The notes: generated from the letters alone by a model not told the origin. Counted from the first letter of the stretch, positions 23,269 to 32,289 are shown. The stretch: 54,707 nucleotides of DNA from Eubacterium sp. UBA4343 (GCA_002394235.1 DGTF01000065.1:8840-63546), one strand, 5' to 3'. A program made the numbers and translations.

Positions 23269-24297
23269 ATGAAGTTACTCAGCGTTACTGTACCATGTTA
23301 CAATTCCGAAAGCTACATGAGAAAGTGCATTGAATCTCTCCTTACCGGAGGTGAGGATGTTGAGATTCTGATCGTTGATGACGGATCGACGAAGGATAGG
23401 ACAGCCGAGATCGCGGATGAATATCAGGAAAAATATCCGACGATTGTCCGGGCTATTCATCAGGAGAATAAAGGCCACGGCGGGGCTGTCAATACCGGAA
23501 TCGATCATGCGACCGGACTCTATTTCAAGGTTGTGGACAGCGATGACTGGTTGGACAGAAGTGCTTTTGAAAAGGTGCTCGACGCGTTGCGGGGACTTGC
23601 AAAGTCCGGCAATATTGTCGATGCTTTTTTTGCAAACTATGTGTATGAGAAGCAGAACCGGAAATACAGAAAATATGTGATGCGATACAGGATGTATTTT
23701 CCGGAAGGCAGAATCTTCGGATGGGATCAGGTAAAGCGGATGAACGTATTCCACTATGTACTGATGCATTCGCTGATTTACCGGACAGAGCTGCTCAGGG
23801 AGGTGAAACTGAGACTTCCGGAGCATACATTCTATGTTGATAATATCTATGCGTTTGTGCCTTTTTCCAAAGTGAAGACGATGTATTATCTGAATGTCAA
23901 CCTGTACCGCTATTTCATCGGCCGTTCAGATCAGAGCGTGAATGAGAAGGTCATGATGACGAGATTTCCGCAGCAGCTGCGGGTTGCCTATCTGATGCTG
24001 GATTACTTTGAACAGTTCCATAAACTTCGCCTTCATCCGAAGCAGAGAGAATTTCTGATCCATGATATATTGATCATCATGATGATAACGACTTCAATGA
24101 TGATGCGTTCCGAGGATCCGGAGATGCTGAAGGAAAAGGCTCCGCTGTGGAATCGTCTGAAGAAGGTTGATTATATGGCGTTTCTGAAAATCCGTGCCAG
24201 TGCGTCCGGTGTGGCGCTGAATCTTCCAGGGGAGGGCGGACGAAAAGTAGTAAAGAAAGGGTATCATGTTCTGGAGAAGGTCTTCGGCTTTGACTGA
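23269..24297 (+). CDS. GT2-family glycosyltransferase
   Basis: 342 residues. GT-A fold: LLSVTVPCYNSESYMRKCIE, EILIVDDGSTKDRT, GHGGAVNTGIDHATG and the metal-binding KVVDSDDWLD at about 87-96. The second half is alpha-helical with no membrane segment (family-typical acceptor region; MMMRSEDPEML). Transfers a sugar from a nucleotide donor to a lipid or glycan acceptor. It stands outside the main polysaccharide locus, between mutY and ispF. Confidence 0.9.
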   Translation: MKLLSVTVPCYNSESYMRKCIESLLTGGEDVEILIVDDGSTKDRTAEIADEYQEKYPTIVRAIHQENKGHGGAVNTGIDHATGLYFKVVDSDDWLDRSAFEKVLDALRGLAKSGNIVDAFFANYVYEKQNRKYRKYVMRYRMYFPEGRIFGWDQVKRMNVFHYVLMHSLIYRTELLREVKLRLPEHTFYVDNIYAFVPFSKVKTMYYLNVNLYRYFIGRSDQSVNEKVMMTRFPQQLRVAYLMLDYFEQFHKLRLHPKQREFLIHDILIIMMITTSMMMRSEDPEMLKEKAPLWNRLKKVDYMAFLKIRASASGVALNLPGEGGRKVVKKGYHVLEKVFGFD

Positions 24298-24330
24298 TCC
24301 GGGAATGATGCGACAGGTGCTTATCACAGA

Positions 24331-24900
24331 ATGAGAATAGGAACAGGCTATGATGTACACAAGCTGCAAGAGGGACGGAAGCTGATCCTCTGCGGCGTTG
24401 AGATACCATATGAGAAAGGACTTCTGGGGCATTCTGACGCCGACGTCGCTCTGCATGCCATTATGGATGCACTTCTCGGTGCTGCTGCGATGAAGGATAT
24501 CGGCTATCATTTCCCGGACACAGATCCCGCATATGAGGGAGCATCCAGTATGGATTTGCTCCGGAAAGTCGGCGGTATGCTCGAGGACGGTATGTACATC
24601 ATTTCGAATATTGACTGCACGATCATCTGCCAGAGACCGAAGCTGAGGCCATATCTGGATCAGATGGTCGTAAACGTCGCTGAGGCGCTTGGTCTGCTTG
24701 AGGAGCAGGTGAATATCAAGGCAACAACGGAGGAAGGTCTCGGATTCACGGGGAGCGGCGAAGGAATTTCCGCGCAGGCAGTGTGCCTGATTGAACGAGC
24801 GCTGGAGCGGATGCCGGACGACCGTGTGGACAGCTCCGGACATGGATGTGCTTCCTGTCCGATGCGCACGCTTGCCAAGACCGAAGCGGATGTCCGGTAA
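24331..24900 (+). CDS. ispF: 2-C-methyl-D-erythritol 2,4-cyclodiphosphate synthase
   Basis: 189 residues. Fifth step of the MEP isoprenoid pathway. The zinc ligands D8, H10 (GYDVHKL) and H42 ([10 protein letters not shown]) are present, as are [11 protein letters not shown] and [17 protein letters not shown]. It has about 30 extra C-terminal residues with two cysteines ([14 protein letters not shown]). In B. subtilis ispF also stands upstream of cysS. The binding site is weak. Confidence 0.95.
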   Translation: MRIGTGYDVHKLQEGRKLILCGVEIPYEKGLLGHSDADVALHAIMDALLGAAAMKDIGYHFPDTDPAYEGASSMDLLRKVGGMLEDGMYIISNIDCTIICQRPKLRPYLDQMVVNVAEALGLLEEQVNIKATTEEGLGFTGSGEGISAQAVCLIERALERMPDDRVDSSGHGCASCPMRTLAKTEADVR

Positions 24901-24947
24901 TTGTCAGGCAGTTCCCGGACGTGGATCTGGATACAGGTCCGCATGAT

Positions 24948-25079
24948 CGGTTGCAGATAAAATCGGATACAGATTAAACCGGATGCAGATAGAATCGGAT
25001 GTAGATTAAATCGGATACAGATTAAAAATCGTATACAGATTAAACCGTATGCAGATTTAAACCGGATGCAGATTAAAAG
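24948..25079. repeat. Minisatellite, eight 16-18-bp units
   Basis: Consensus CGGATRCAGATTAAAC. Units begin at 24948, 24964, 24980, 24996, 25012, 25030, 25046 and 25063, with 1-4 differences each. It fills the spacer between ispF and cysS and is probably transcribed. The arrangement is head to tail without spacers, so it is not a CRISPR. Confidence 0.9.
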
Positions 25080-25088
25080 AGAAGAATC

Positions 25089-25105
25089 CGGCCACAGCGT
25101 GGCCG
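25089..25105 (+). other. Small hairpin before the cysS binding site
   Basis: CGGCCAC-AGC-GTGGCCG, seven perfect pairs, 15 bases before AGGAGG. No T run. No T-box motifs are present in this leader. Confidence 0.5.
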
Positions 25106-25133
25106 TTATGATATATGACAGGAGGCAGATCAG

Positions 25134-26624
25134 ATGTCAATCAGATTTTATAATACACTGACAAAGACAAAACAGGAGTTTAAACCGATCACACCGGGAA
25201 AGGTTACGATGTATGTATGCGGACCGACGGTTTACAACCTGATTCACATCGGCAACGCAAGACCCATGATCGTGTTTGATACGCTTCGGCGCTACCTGAC
25301 TTACAAGGGTTATGATGTGAATTATGTGTCGAACTTTACCGATGTCGATGACAAGATCATTCAGAGAGCGAATGAGGAGGGAGTAACGGCAGCGGAGCTT
25401 TCGCAGAAGTATATCCAGGAGACAAAGAAAGATATGGCAGACATGAATGTTCTTCCGGCCACGACACATCCTCTCGCGACGCAGGAGATCGACGGCATGA
25501 TCCGTCTGATCCGGGATCTGGAGGAGAAGGGATTCGCCTACAATGTAAACGGAACCGTTTATTTCCGCACCAGAAAGGATCCGGGATATGGCAAGCTCTC
25601 CCACAAGAATCTTGATGATCTGCGTTCGGGATTCCGGGATCTGAAGGTAACGGGCGAGGCTGAGAAGGAAGACCCGCTCGATTTTGTACTGTGGAAACCC
25701 AAAAAGGAGGGGGAACCCTTCTGGAAAAGCCCCTGGGGAGATGGAAGGCCGGGCTGGCACACCGAGTGCTGCGTGATGTCCCGAAAGTATCTGCACGCGA
25801 CCACCATCGACATTCATGCAGGCGGAGAGGATCTGATTTTCCCGCATCATGAGAACGAGATCGCTCAGGTGGAGTGCGCGACCGGTCAGGAGTTTGCCCA
25901 CTACTGGCTCCACAATGCGTTCCTGAATATTGACAACGTGAAGATGTCGAAATCACTTGGAAACTTCAAGACAGTGCGTGAGGTCGGTGAGCATTATGAC
26001 CTCCAGGTTCTCCGTTTCTTCATGCTCTCGGCGCATTATCGGAGGGTTCTGAACTTCAGTGCCGATATCATGGAGGCCGCAAAGGCTTCCCTCGGCAGGA
26101 TCCGAACCGCGGTGAGCACTCTGAATGACCACATTTCCGGGGCGAAGAGCGTGCCTCTGACGGAGGATGAGAAGAGAAAGCTCGGCATTGATGAAGAGGG
26201 AAAGAAGATCCCGTTTGAATTCAAAAAGGACCCGACCACCGGAGCGGAGATCTGGCCGGAGGATATGCGGCGTTTCCGCCTTGAATTTGAGAGGGCAATG
26301 GACGATGACCTGAATACGGCGGATGCCGAGACAGCTATTTTTAATCTCGTAAAATTCGCGAATGTAGAAGTGACCGCAGACAGTTCCCGGGAGTTCGCTG
26401 AGGCGGTGAAGAAAGAAATTGTCGAACTGTCCGATATTCTCGGACTGATCGTCGATGTCAGAGAGGAAGCTCTGGACGAAGAGATCGAACAGAAGATTGC
26501 TGAACGGAACGCGGCCCGCAAGGCGAAGGATTTTGCAAAGGCAGATGCCATCCGTGATGAGCTTCTCGCAAAAGGCATCATATTGAAGGACACCCGGGAT
26601 GGCGTGAAGTGGGAGAGAAAGTGA
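25134..26624 (+). CDS. cysS: Cysteinyl-tRNA synthetase
   Basis: 496 residues. Class I synthetase: YVCGPTVYNLIHIGNARPM holds the zinc ligand Cys29 and the HIGH-type motif HIGN (38-41); GWHTECCVMS and GGEDLIFPHHENEIAQ carry the other zinc ligands; KMSKSLGN is the ATP-site loop. The helical anticodon-binding domain fills the rest. Joins cysteine to tRNA-Cys. AGGAGG is 8 bases before the ATG. An insertion around residues 340-370 (EGKKIPFEFKKDPTTG) is unusual. Confidence 0.97.
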   Translation: MSIRFYNTLTKTKQEFKPITPGKVTMYVCGPTVYNLIHIGNARPMIVFDTLRRYLTYKGYDVNYVSNFTDVDDKIIQRANEEGVTAAELSQKYIQETKKDMADMNVLPATTHPLATQEIDGMIRLIRDLEEKGFAYNVNGTVYFRTRKDPGYGKLSHKNLDDLRSGFRDLKVTGEAEKEDPLDFVLWKPKKEGEPFWKSPWGDGRPGWHTECCVMSRKYLHATTIDIHAGGEDLIFPHHENEIAQVECATGQEFAHYWLHNAFLNIDNVKMSKSLGNFKTVREVGEHYDLQVLRFFMLSAHYRRVLNFSADIMEAAKASLGRIRTAVSTLNDHISGAKSVPLTEDEKRKLGIDEEGKKIPFEFKKDPTTGAEIWPEDMRRFRLEFERAMDDDLNTADAETAIFNLVKFANVEVTADSSREFAEAVKKEIVELSDILGLIVDVREEALDEEIEQKIAERNAARKAKDFAKADAIRDELLAKGIILKDTRDGVKWERK

Positions 26625-26721
26625 TCTTTCCGGAAGATTGATGTGAGCGGGAAGAATCGGAAGAAACAGCAGAGGTGAAACAGGAGAGGACGCGATTTTT
26701 CCGGAAGGGTTACCTGTGACG

Positions 26722-26765
26722 GAAGAAAAGCAGAAGAAAAGCAGAAGAAAAGCAGAGGAAAAGCA
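26722..26765. repeat. Four 11-bp tandem repeats containing the mrnC binding site
   Basis: GAAGAAAAGCA at 26722, 26733 and 26744, then GAGGAAAAGCA at 26755. The single A-to-G change in the last unit makes the GAGG ribosome binding site of the next gene, 9 bases before its TTG. Confidence 0.88.
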
Positions 26766-26767
26766 GA

Positions 26768-27298
26768 TTGGATGAGAGAGAAAATCTAGCGGCGGAGCTC
26801 GTCCGCAATCTGGAGGAAAAATATGCGCTTCCGGATTTTGATGCGAAACAGTATTCACCGCTGACGCTTGCGTATATCGGAGACTGCATCTATGAGCTGA
26901 TCATACGGACGCTGCTTGTGCGGGAATCAAATGCTCCTGTGAATAAGCTTCATCGAACGGCCAGCAGCCTTGTCAAGGCGGAGACACAGTCGGAGATGAT
27001 CGGTGTGTTCGAGGAGAGAGATCTCCTGACAGAGGATGAGAAGCGTGTATTTCATCGGGGCAGGAATGCCAAGGCATATACGCACGCTAAGAACGCGAGT
27101 ATTCAGGAATACCGGAGAGCAACAGGATTTGAGGCTGTCTGCGGATATCTGTATCTGAAGGGAGATGTCGGAAGACTGGTGGAGCTCGTCAGTACAGGGA
27201 TTTCAGAACATTACCGGAATCTCGGAGAATCTCCTTTCCGTATTGCGGAAAAGGAAACAGATCCGGACAACCACACCGGAAAGACGGCGAAGTCATAA
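26768..27298 (+). CDS. mrnC: Mini-ribonuclease III
   Basis: 176 residues; TTG start behind GAGGAAA. A stand-alone RNase III catalytic domain without the RNA-binding domain: LTLAYIGDCIYELIIRTLLV with the conserved acidic block, NKLHRTASSLVKAETQSEM, HRGRNAKAYTHAKNAS and YRRATGFEAVCGYLYLKGD. Mini-III matures 23S rRNA ends in Gram-positives. Its place between cysS and rlmB is conserved. The C-terminal 25 residues are a disordered tail. Confidence 0.93.
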   Translation: MDERENLAAELVRNLEEKYALPDFDAKQYSPLTLAYIGDCIYELIIRTLLVRESNAPVNKLHRTASSLVKAETQSEMIGVFEERDLLTEDEKRVFHRGRNAKAYTHAKNASIQEYRRATGFEAVCGYLYLKGDVGRLVELVSTGISEHYRNLGESPFRIAEKETDPDNHTGKTAKS

Positions 27299-27478
27299 CC
27301 GGACCTGCACGCGCTTTGCGGCAGGTGGCCTGTCTGCGCTTTCGGAGATTTCGGAGAGGTAGAACAGTAAACTCCTAAGCCCCGCAGGCGGGGTACCACA
27401 TACTGTATAGGCTGCGGCTTGCTCCGTGCTGCGTACTTTCGCAATTCCAGACGGACAGACACACAGGAGGAGGATGTG

Positions 27479-28531
27479 ATGAGAAATTCGTATAATAACA
27501 GTGGATCTTCGAGAGAACAGAGGCCGGGTGCCGGAAGGCATGGCGGCGGTTTTGACAGATATCGAGAGGAAGGATCTGGGAGAAGCGGAGCTTATAAGAG
27601 CAATTTGAGGGATGAACCCGGAAGAAGTGGCGGTTACAGAAGGGCATCGCGGAAGAATGACGGTTACAGAGGAATGTACGGGAAAAACGGAAGCAGGGAA
27701 GCATCCGGAAAAGACGGCAGTTATAAGGATTTGAGAAGAAAGGAAAGAACGGAGAGAACAGTGGCGCTGCGTCAGACGGAGGCGGACCGGGAGTTCGAGG
27801 AGAATCCGAACCGTCTGGAGGGCAAAAATGCGGTACTTGAGGCCTTCCGTTCCGGCCGGAGCGTAGACAAGGTCTATCTGCAGGAAAACCTTCATGATGG
27901 GATGATCATGACAATTGCGAGAGAGGCCAGAAAAGCCGGGACAATCATCAGCTACGTTCCGAAGGAAAGGCTGAACATGATGTCTGAGACCGGAAGCCAC
28001 CAGGGGGTGATTGCGATTGTCGCCTCTTATCCTTATGCTGAGGTTTCCGACATGCTGAAGGCGGCAAAGGAAAAGGGAGAGAAACCTTTCCTCTTTCTTC
28101 TGGATGGTATTGAGGATCCGCACAATCTCGGAGCCATCATCCGTACCGCGAATCTTGCGGGGGCGCATGGCGTAATTATCACGAAACACCGCGCGGTAGG
28201 GCTGACTGCGACCGTCGCAAAAGCCTCTGCCGGCGCGATTAACTACACGCCGGTCGCGAAGGTCACGAATCTTGCGGCTGTCATCGACGAACTGAAGAAA
28301 GAAGGCATCTGGTTTGTCTGCGCGGATATGGGCGGAACCCCGATGTATGACCTGGATCTCACCGGCCCCATTGGACTTGTCATCGGAAATGAGGGAGAGG
28401 GTGTGAGCCGGCTGGTCAGGGAAAAGTGCGATTTTGTCGCTTCGGTTCCAATGAAGGGAGATATCGATTCCCTTAATGCATCCGTGGCGGCTGGTGTGCT
28501 GGCCTATGAAATTGTTCGTCAGAGACGCTGA
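27479..28531 (+). CDS. rlmB: 23S rRNA 2'-O-methyltransferase, RlmB-type
   Basis: 350 residues; ATG 27479 lies 5 bases behind AGGAGGAGG. The first 100 residues are a disordered Gly/Arg/Ser-rich extension (GSSREQRPGAGRHGGG, RSGGYRRASRKNDGYRGMYG), not part of the enzyme. From 108 on it is a SpoU/TrmH enzyme: NRLEGKNAVLEAFRSGRSVD substrate-binding part, then FLLDGIEDPHNLGAIIRTAN, GLVIGNEGEGVSRLV and DIDSLNASVAAGVLAYE, which make the SPOUT knot for SAM. It methylates a G in 23S rRNA in the RlmB subfamily. Confidence 0.92.
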   Translation: MRNSYNNSGSSREQRPGAGRHGGGFDRYREEGSGRSGAYKSNLRDEPGRSGGYRRASRKNDGYRGMYGKNGSREASGKDGSYKDLRRKERTERTVALRQTEADREFEENPNRLEGKNAVLEAFRSGRSVDKVYLQENLHDGMIMTIAREARKAGTIISYVPKERLNMMSETGSHQGVIAIVASYPYAEVSDMLKAAKEKGEKPFLFLLDGIEDPHNLGAIIRTANLAGAHGVIITKHRAVGLTATVAKASAGAINYTPVAKVTNLAAVIDELKKEGIWFVCADMGGTPMYDLDLTGPIGLVIGNEGEGVSRLVREKCDFVASVPMKGDIDSLNASVAAGVLAYEIVRQRR

Positions 28532-28649
28532 AGTATCCGGCAATCGCAGAATTATCCGTTAGATACGCAGAGGCTCGCGGCAACCACAGAATGGCCTGGC
28601 AGAAACCGTGAGGCTTCAGACAGCAAATTGTTCTTTAATATTAAGGATT

Positions 28650-29252
28650 ATGAAAAACAGTGAGTACGAGGGAGTTCCGGACGAGGAACTGATTCGCCGG
28701 CTTCGCGCCGGCGAGACCGGGATTGAGGATTTTCTGCTTGAAAAGTACAAGAAAACGGTCCGTTCTCTGGCAAGGGAGCTTTATCTTGCCGGCGGTGACA
28801 GGGAGGACCTGCTGCAGGAGGGAATGCTCGGTCTGTTCAAGGCAATCCGTGACTATAACCCGGACGAAAACGCATCGTTCCGGACCTATGCCGGACTTCT
28901 GATTTCCAGGCAGATGTATACGGCTGTGCTATCCGCAAGCCGGCAAAAGCACAGGCCGCTAAACAGCTCGATTTCCATCAGCGAGCTCCAAGATAACCGG
29001 AAAGACGCGGAACTTGGCGCTGCGGACAGCCCGGAGAGTATTTTAATTGATTTTGAAAACGCCAGAAATCTCAGAGAGAAGATCAATCAGGCACTAAGCC
29101 GGATGGAGAGAGAGGTTCTTGACTGTTATCTGGACGGGTTGGATTATCATGAGATCGCTGGGAGAATGAACCGGACCCCGAAATCCATAGACAATGCCCT
29201 TCAGAGAATCCGCGGGAAGGTGCAGCAGATTGTCGTTCGAAAGGGTCTGTGA
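28650..29252 (+). CDS. sigH: SigH-type RNA polymerase sigma factor
   Basis: 200 residues from ATG 28650 (a frame start at 28608 is possible). Region 2 is REDLLQEGMLGLFKAIRDYN plus FRTYAGLLISRQMYTAVL; region 4 is LSRMEREVLDCYLDGLDYHE with the recognition part RTPKSIDNALQRIRGKV. Sigma-H directs early sporulation and stationary-phase genes in Bacillus and Clostridia. It follows rlmB as in B. subtilis, but yacP is missing between them. The binding site AAGGA is close to the ATG. Confidence 0.87.
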   Translation: MKNSEYEGVPDEELIRRLRAGETGIEDFLLEKYKKTVRSLARELYLAGGDREDLLQEGMLGLFKAIRDYNPDENASFRTYAGLLISRQMYTAVLSASRQKHRPLNSSISISELQDNRKDAELGAADSPESILIDFENARNLREKINQALSRMEREVLDCYLDGLDYHEIAGRMNRTPKSIDNALQRIRGKVQQIVVRKGL

Positions 29253-29326
29253 GCAGGCAGAAGGAATTCAGCCCTGACGTCAGAATCCTGCTTTCGGATC
29301 CGGTCAGGTCATCAGATTCCGGATTC

Positions 29327-29355
29327 TTTACAAGGAACTTCGCGTATGCTAAAAT
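29327..29355 (+). promoter_or_regulatory. Extended -10 promoter of the polysaccharide locus
   Basis: TTTACA (29327-29332), 17 bases, TAAAAT (29350-29355) with TGC directly before it, the extended -10 element. Start near 29362, 45 bases before the first gene. Confidence 0.7.
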
Positions 29356-29406
29356 TGATCTAACTATGTCATCATCCTTTCCTGACGAAAGGTAACGAGG
29401 ATAAAT

Positions 29407-30804
29407 ATGGAGAACAAAAAGGTTACCCACTCCGCCAGGCTGGTACTCCGTCTATGGAATGTCGGCCTGTTTGCACTTGTATGGGCATTCTTTTATAACG
29501 ACTACGCGTTTGATACCTACAAGATACCCGGCATGATCGCCAGTATCCTGATCTTTTATATCATTTACAATCTCCTGTGCAGTGTCTACAAGGCATTCCG
29601 TATCGCGTCCACAAATATGGGAGAGATTGTCTTTTCACAGTTTATTTCCTTTGCCATCACGGATTTTATCCTGTATGTAGAGTGCTGTCTGATCTACAAC
29701 CAGGTGGTCAATATTCTGCCGGGAGCCTTCATTGTCTTGATCCAGCTGATTGGAACGATAAATATTGTCGTTTTTACGAAGCGGTACTTCATGAAGCATG
29801 TCGCACCGCAGAAGACGCTGGTGCTTTACGGGAGAAAGATCAGCCCGGAGGAGGTGCTTGCCTTTGAACAGAGACTCCTGAAGAAATACAAGCATCTGTT
29901 TTCCGTTATCTATACCGAGAGAGAGGAGATCGGGGAAGAAATATTGCTGCAGCACATGCAGGGCTGCTGCACCGTCATCATGTATGGAGTTACCTTTGAG
30001 ACAAGGGCGGCTGTAAGCGAAATGTGCATTGAGCACAAGAAGAATTTCTACTACACCCCTGAGCTTCTGGATATCTTTGGCCTCGGCTGTGAGCCGAAGC
30101 ATCTTCTGGATACTCCTCTGATGAAATATGAGTATAACTATAATAACAAGAAATATCAGGGGATAAAGCGTGCGCTGGATATTATTTTTTCTCTGTTTCT
30201 TATCATCGTCACTTCTCCGGTTATGCTGTTTGTCGCCATCTGCATCAAGGCAGAGGATCACGGGCCGGTATTCTTCCGCCAGAAACGGTATACGAAGGAT
30301 GCGAAGGTCTTCGAGATTCTAAAGTTCCGGAGCATGGTTGTCGATGCGGATAAGTATGGAGTCCTTCCAACAACGAATGAAGATCCGAGAATTACAAAGA
30401 CCGGACGGGTGATCCGGAAGTTCCGGCTGGACGAGTTTCCCCAGTTTTTCAACATTCTGAAGGGGGATATGAGTTTCGTTGGCCCCAGACCGGAGCGGGT
30501 GGAACACGTGGACGAATACGTCAAAGAAATACCGGAATTCCGTTACCGGCTTTCGGTCAAGGGAGGACTTACCGGCTACGCCCAGGTATTCGGGAAGTAC
30601 AACACTTCCGCTCATGATAAGCTTCTCCTTGATCTTATGTATATCGAGAATCAGTCTATTCTGATGGATATCAAGCTGGTGCTTCTGACAGCAAGAACCG
30701 TATTTCAGCCGGAAAGCACGGAGGGCTTTGACCAGGAAGCCCAGCAGAATATGAACGAAAAAACCAGGCAGAATGAGGGAGAGCATGGCAGCCCAGGAAA
30801 ATGA
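29407..30804 (+). CDS. Polyprenyl-phosphate sugar phosphotransferase (priming enzyme)
   Basis: 465 residues. Four N-terminal membrane helices (about 15-125), a cytosolic nucleotide-binding-like domain, a re-entrant helix (RALDIIFSLFLIIVTSPVM) and the bacterial sugar transferase domain: FFRQKRYTKDAKVFEILKFR, NEDPRITKTGRVIRKFRLDE with the catalytic Asp-Glu pair in LDEFPQ, GDMSFVGPRPER and KGGLTGYAQV. It moves a sugar-1-phosphate from a nucleotide sugar to undecaprenyl phosphate and so starts the glycan. First gene of the locus, behind its own promoter. The last 25 residues are a Gln/Glu/Asn-rich tail. Confidence 0.93.
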   Translation: MENKKVTHSARLVLRLWNVGLFALVWAFFYNDYAFDTYKIPGMIASILIFYIIYNLLCSVYKAFRIASTNMGEIVFSQFISFAITDFILYVECCLIYNQVVNILPGAFIVLIQLIGTINIVVFTKRYFMKHVAPQKTLVLYGRKISPEEVLAFEQRLLKKYKHLFSVIYTEREEIGEEILLQHMQGCCTVIMYGVTFETRAAVSEMCIEHKKNFYYTPELLDIFGLGCEPKHLLDTPLMKYEYNYNNKKYQGIKRALDIIFSLFLIIVTSPVMLFVAICIKAEDHGPVFFRQKRYTKDAKVFEILKFRSMVVDADKYGVLPTTNEDPRITKTGRVIRKFRLDEFPQFFNILKGDMSFVGPRPERVEHVDEYVKEIPEFRYRLSVKGGLTGYAQVFGKYNTSAHDKLLLDLMYIENQSILMDIKLVLLTARTVFQPESTEGFDQEAQQNMNEKTRQNEGEHGSPGK

Positions 30805-30927
30805 TCCGTGTATGACACAGAGAACTTTGAGCGCGTGAAGAACAGGACAGCTGCTGTGGGGAAGCAGCGGCTTTTGCCGTCGGATTTTTGCCAGGTATTA
30901 TCCTGATATTTTTGGAAAGGGATCTTT

Positions 30928-32289
30928 ATGAAGGTTGCGATCGTAACGCATTCCTCAACATTTGAAGACAGAGCAGAAGCGGTAGCCCAGTTTTTCGAGG
31001 AAAAAGGGCATACCGCTGTTCGCGTTTTTTCAGATTTCGATCATCATGGCAAACGAACGGTTCAAAGAGAAGCGGAAAATCATGTCTACATCCACCTCAG
31101 ACCATATACCAGGAATCTTTCGCTTACGCGTCTCATGGCAATCCGCCGATTTGCGCTCGACGCAGGGGCATATCTGGAATCTGGGGGCTTCGATCTGATT
31201 TATTTTATGATCCCTGCCAATTCCTTTGCTGCGGAAGCAGAACGGATTCGCAGGAAAACAGGCGTTCGTGTGATTTTTGACCTGATTGATCTCTGGCCGG
31301 AATCACTCCCGCTGAGGGCGGCAGCTCACCTAACGCCGATCCGGAGATGGAGAAATCTTCGGGATCATCATCTGGGATGTGCTGACGTGATCTTCACGGA
31401 ATGTGGTTTTTATCGGGAACAGCTTGATTTACCAGAGAACAGAACATATACTCTTTACTGGTGCAAACTTTCGAGTGATTCTAAATATAGAACGACAGAC
31501 GAAAGAATCCGGACAGATTCCGGAGGAGAGCCGAATCCTGAGAAGACAGGAGTCCATGATGTCGCAGCCGAAGATTTCGTGGCCGAAGATGTCACAGCCG
31601 AAGATTTCGTGGCTGAAGATGTCGCAGCTGATGATATCGTAGCCCACGATGCTGCGGTCCATGATGCCGTGATTTATGAGGCCATGGACAGGAAATCGTC
31701 ATGTCCGGAACAAAGTCTTCGCATTGCATACATCGGCGCAATCAACAACATCATAGATATTCCGAGGATTGCGTATCTTCTGGGAGCCTTGAACCGTCGT
31801 AGGAAGGTCATTGCGGATATTATCGGAGAGGGAGAGCACAGAGACGATTTTATCCGGGAGCTCCGGAACAGCGGTGTCGAGACTGTCTGCCGCGGAGCGG
31901 TCTATGAGGAAGACCGGAAGGCAGAGATTCTTTCCCACTGCTGTCTTGGCATCAATGTGATGCGGACCGATGTACATGTCGGATTGTCGATGAAATCCAT
32001 TGACTATCTGTCATATGGGGTTCCGCTGATCAACAGCATCAAGGGAGATTTATGGGAATTTGCGTCGACATGCGGTATTGGTGTAAATATTCCCGACAAC
32101 CTGATGACGATGACGGAGGAAGATCTGAATCTGCTCCTGGACAGACTGATTGCAGTTGCGGAAGATCCGCAGGCGCGCAGGAAATGCGTGGATTTGTACC
32201 GCAGGAATTTTACACAGGAGGCGTTTGACCGGACACTCGAACGAGCGCTGGAGGAGCAGAAGATCCTGTCGCAGTCCTCAACTCAATAA
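30928..32289 (+). CDS. GT4-like glycosyltransferase with a repeat-bearing linker
   Basis: 453 residues. GT-B fold with two Rossmann halves: N-terminal VAIVTHSSTFEDRAEAVAQF and IFDLIDLWPESLPLRAAA; C-terminal IAYIGAINNIIDIPRIAYLL, GEGEHRDDFIRELRNSGV and GLSMKSIDYLSYGVPLINS, the donor-site helix. Residues 211-250 between the halves are eight pentapeptides of the type D-[VF]-[AVT]-A-E (…DFVAE-DVTAE-DFVAE…), an insertion rich in Asp, Glu and Ala that the family does not have. AAAGG is before the ATG. Confidence 0.85.
   Translation: MKVAIVTHSSTFEDRAEAVAQFFEEKGHTAVRVFSDFDHHGKRTVQREAENHVYIHLRPYTRNLSLTRLMAIRRFALDAGAYLESGGFDLIYFMIPANSFAAEAERIRRKTGVRVIFDLIDLWPESLPLRAAAHLTPIRRWRNLRDHHLGCADVIFTECGFYREQLDLPENRTYTLYWCKLSSDSKYRTTDERIRTDSGGEPNPEKTGVHDVAAEDFVAEDVTAEDFVAEDVAADDIVAHDAAVHDAVIYEAMDRKSSCPEQSLRIAYIGAINNIIDIPRIAYLLGALNRRRKVIADIIGEGEHRDDFIRELRNSGVETVCRGAVYEEDRKAEILSHCCLGINVMRTDVHVGLSMKSIDYLSYGVPLINSIKGDLWEFASTCGIGVNIPDNLMTMTEEDLNLLLDRLIAVAEDPQARRKCVDLYRRNFTQEAFDRTLERALEEQKILSQSSTQ
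31558..31677 (+). repeat. Eight in-frame 15-bp repeats
   Basis: Units of 15 bases starting with GAT at 31558, 31573, 31588, 31603, 31618, 31633, 31648 and 31663, coding DVAAE, DFVAE, DVTAE, DFVAE, DVAAD, DIVAH, DAAVH, DAVIY. The first five are the most alike; the last three have diverged. Confidence 0.92.

Noticed and set aside
23013..23333. 106-codon gene with 22-residue repeats
   Set aside because: It is the translation of the 66-base duplication, has no binding site and overlaps the well-supported GT2 gene.
24948..25079. CRISPR array
   Set aside because: The 16-18-base units follow each other without spacers and the units are imperfect; no cas gene is in the window.
25080..25133. T-box leader before cysS
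   Set aside because: The spacer lacks the AGGGTGGNACCGCG core and an antiterminator; only repeats and one small hairpin are there.
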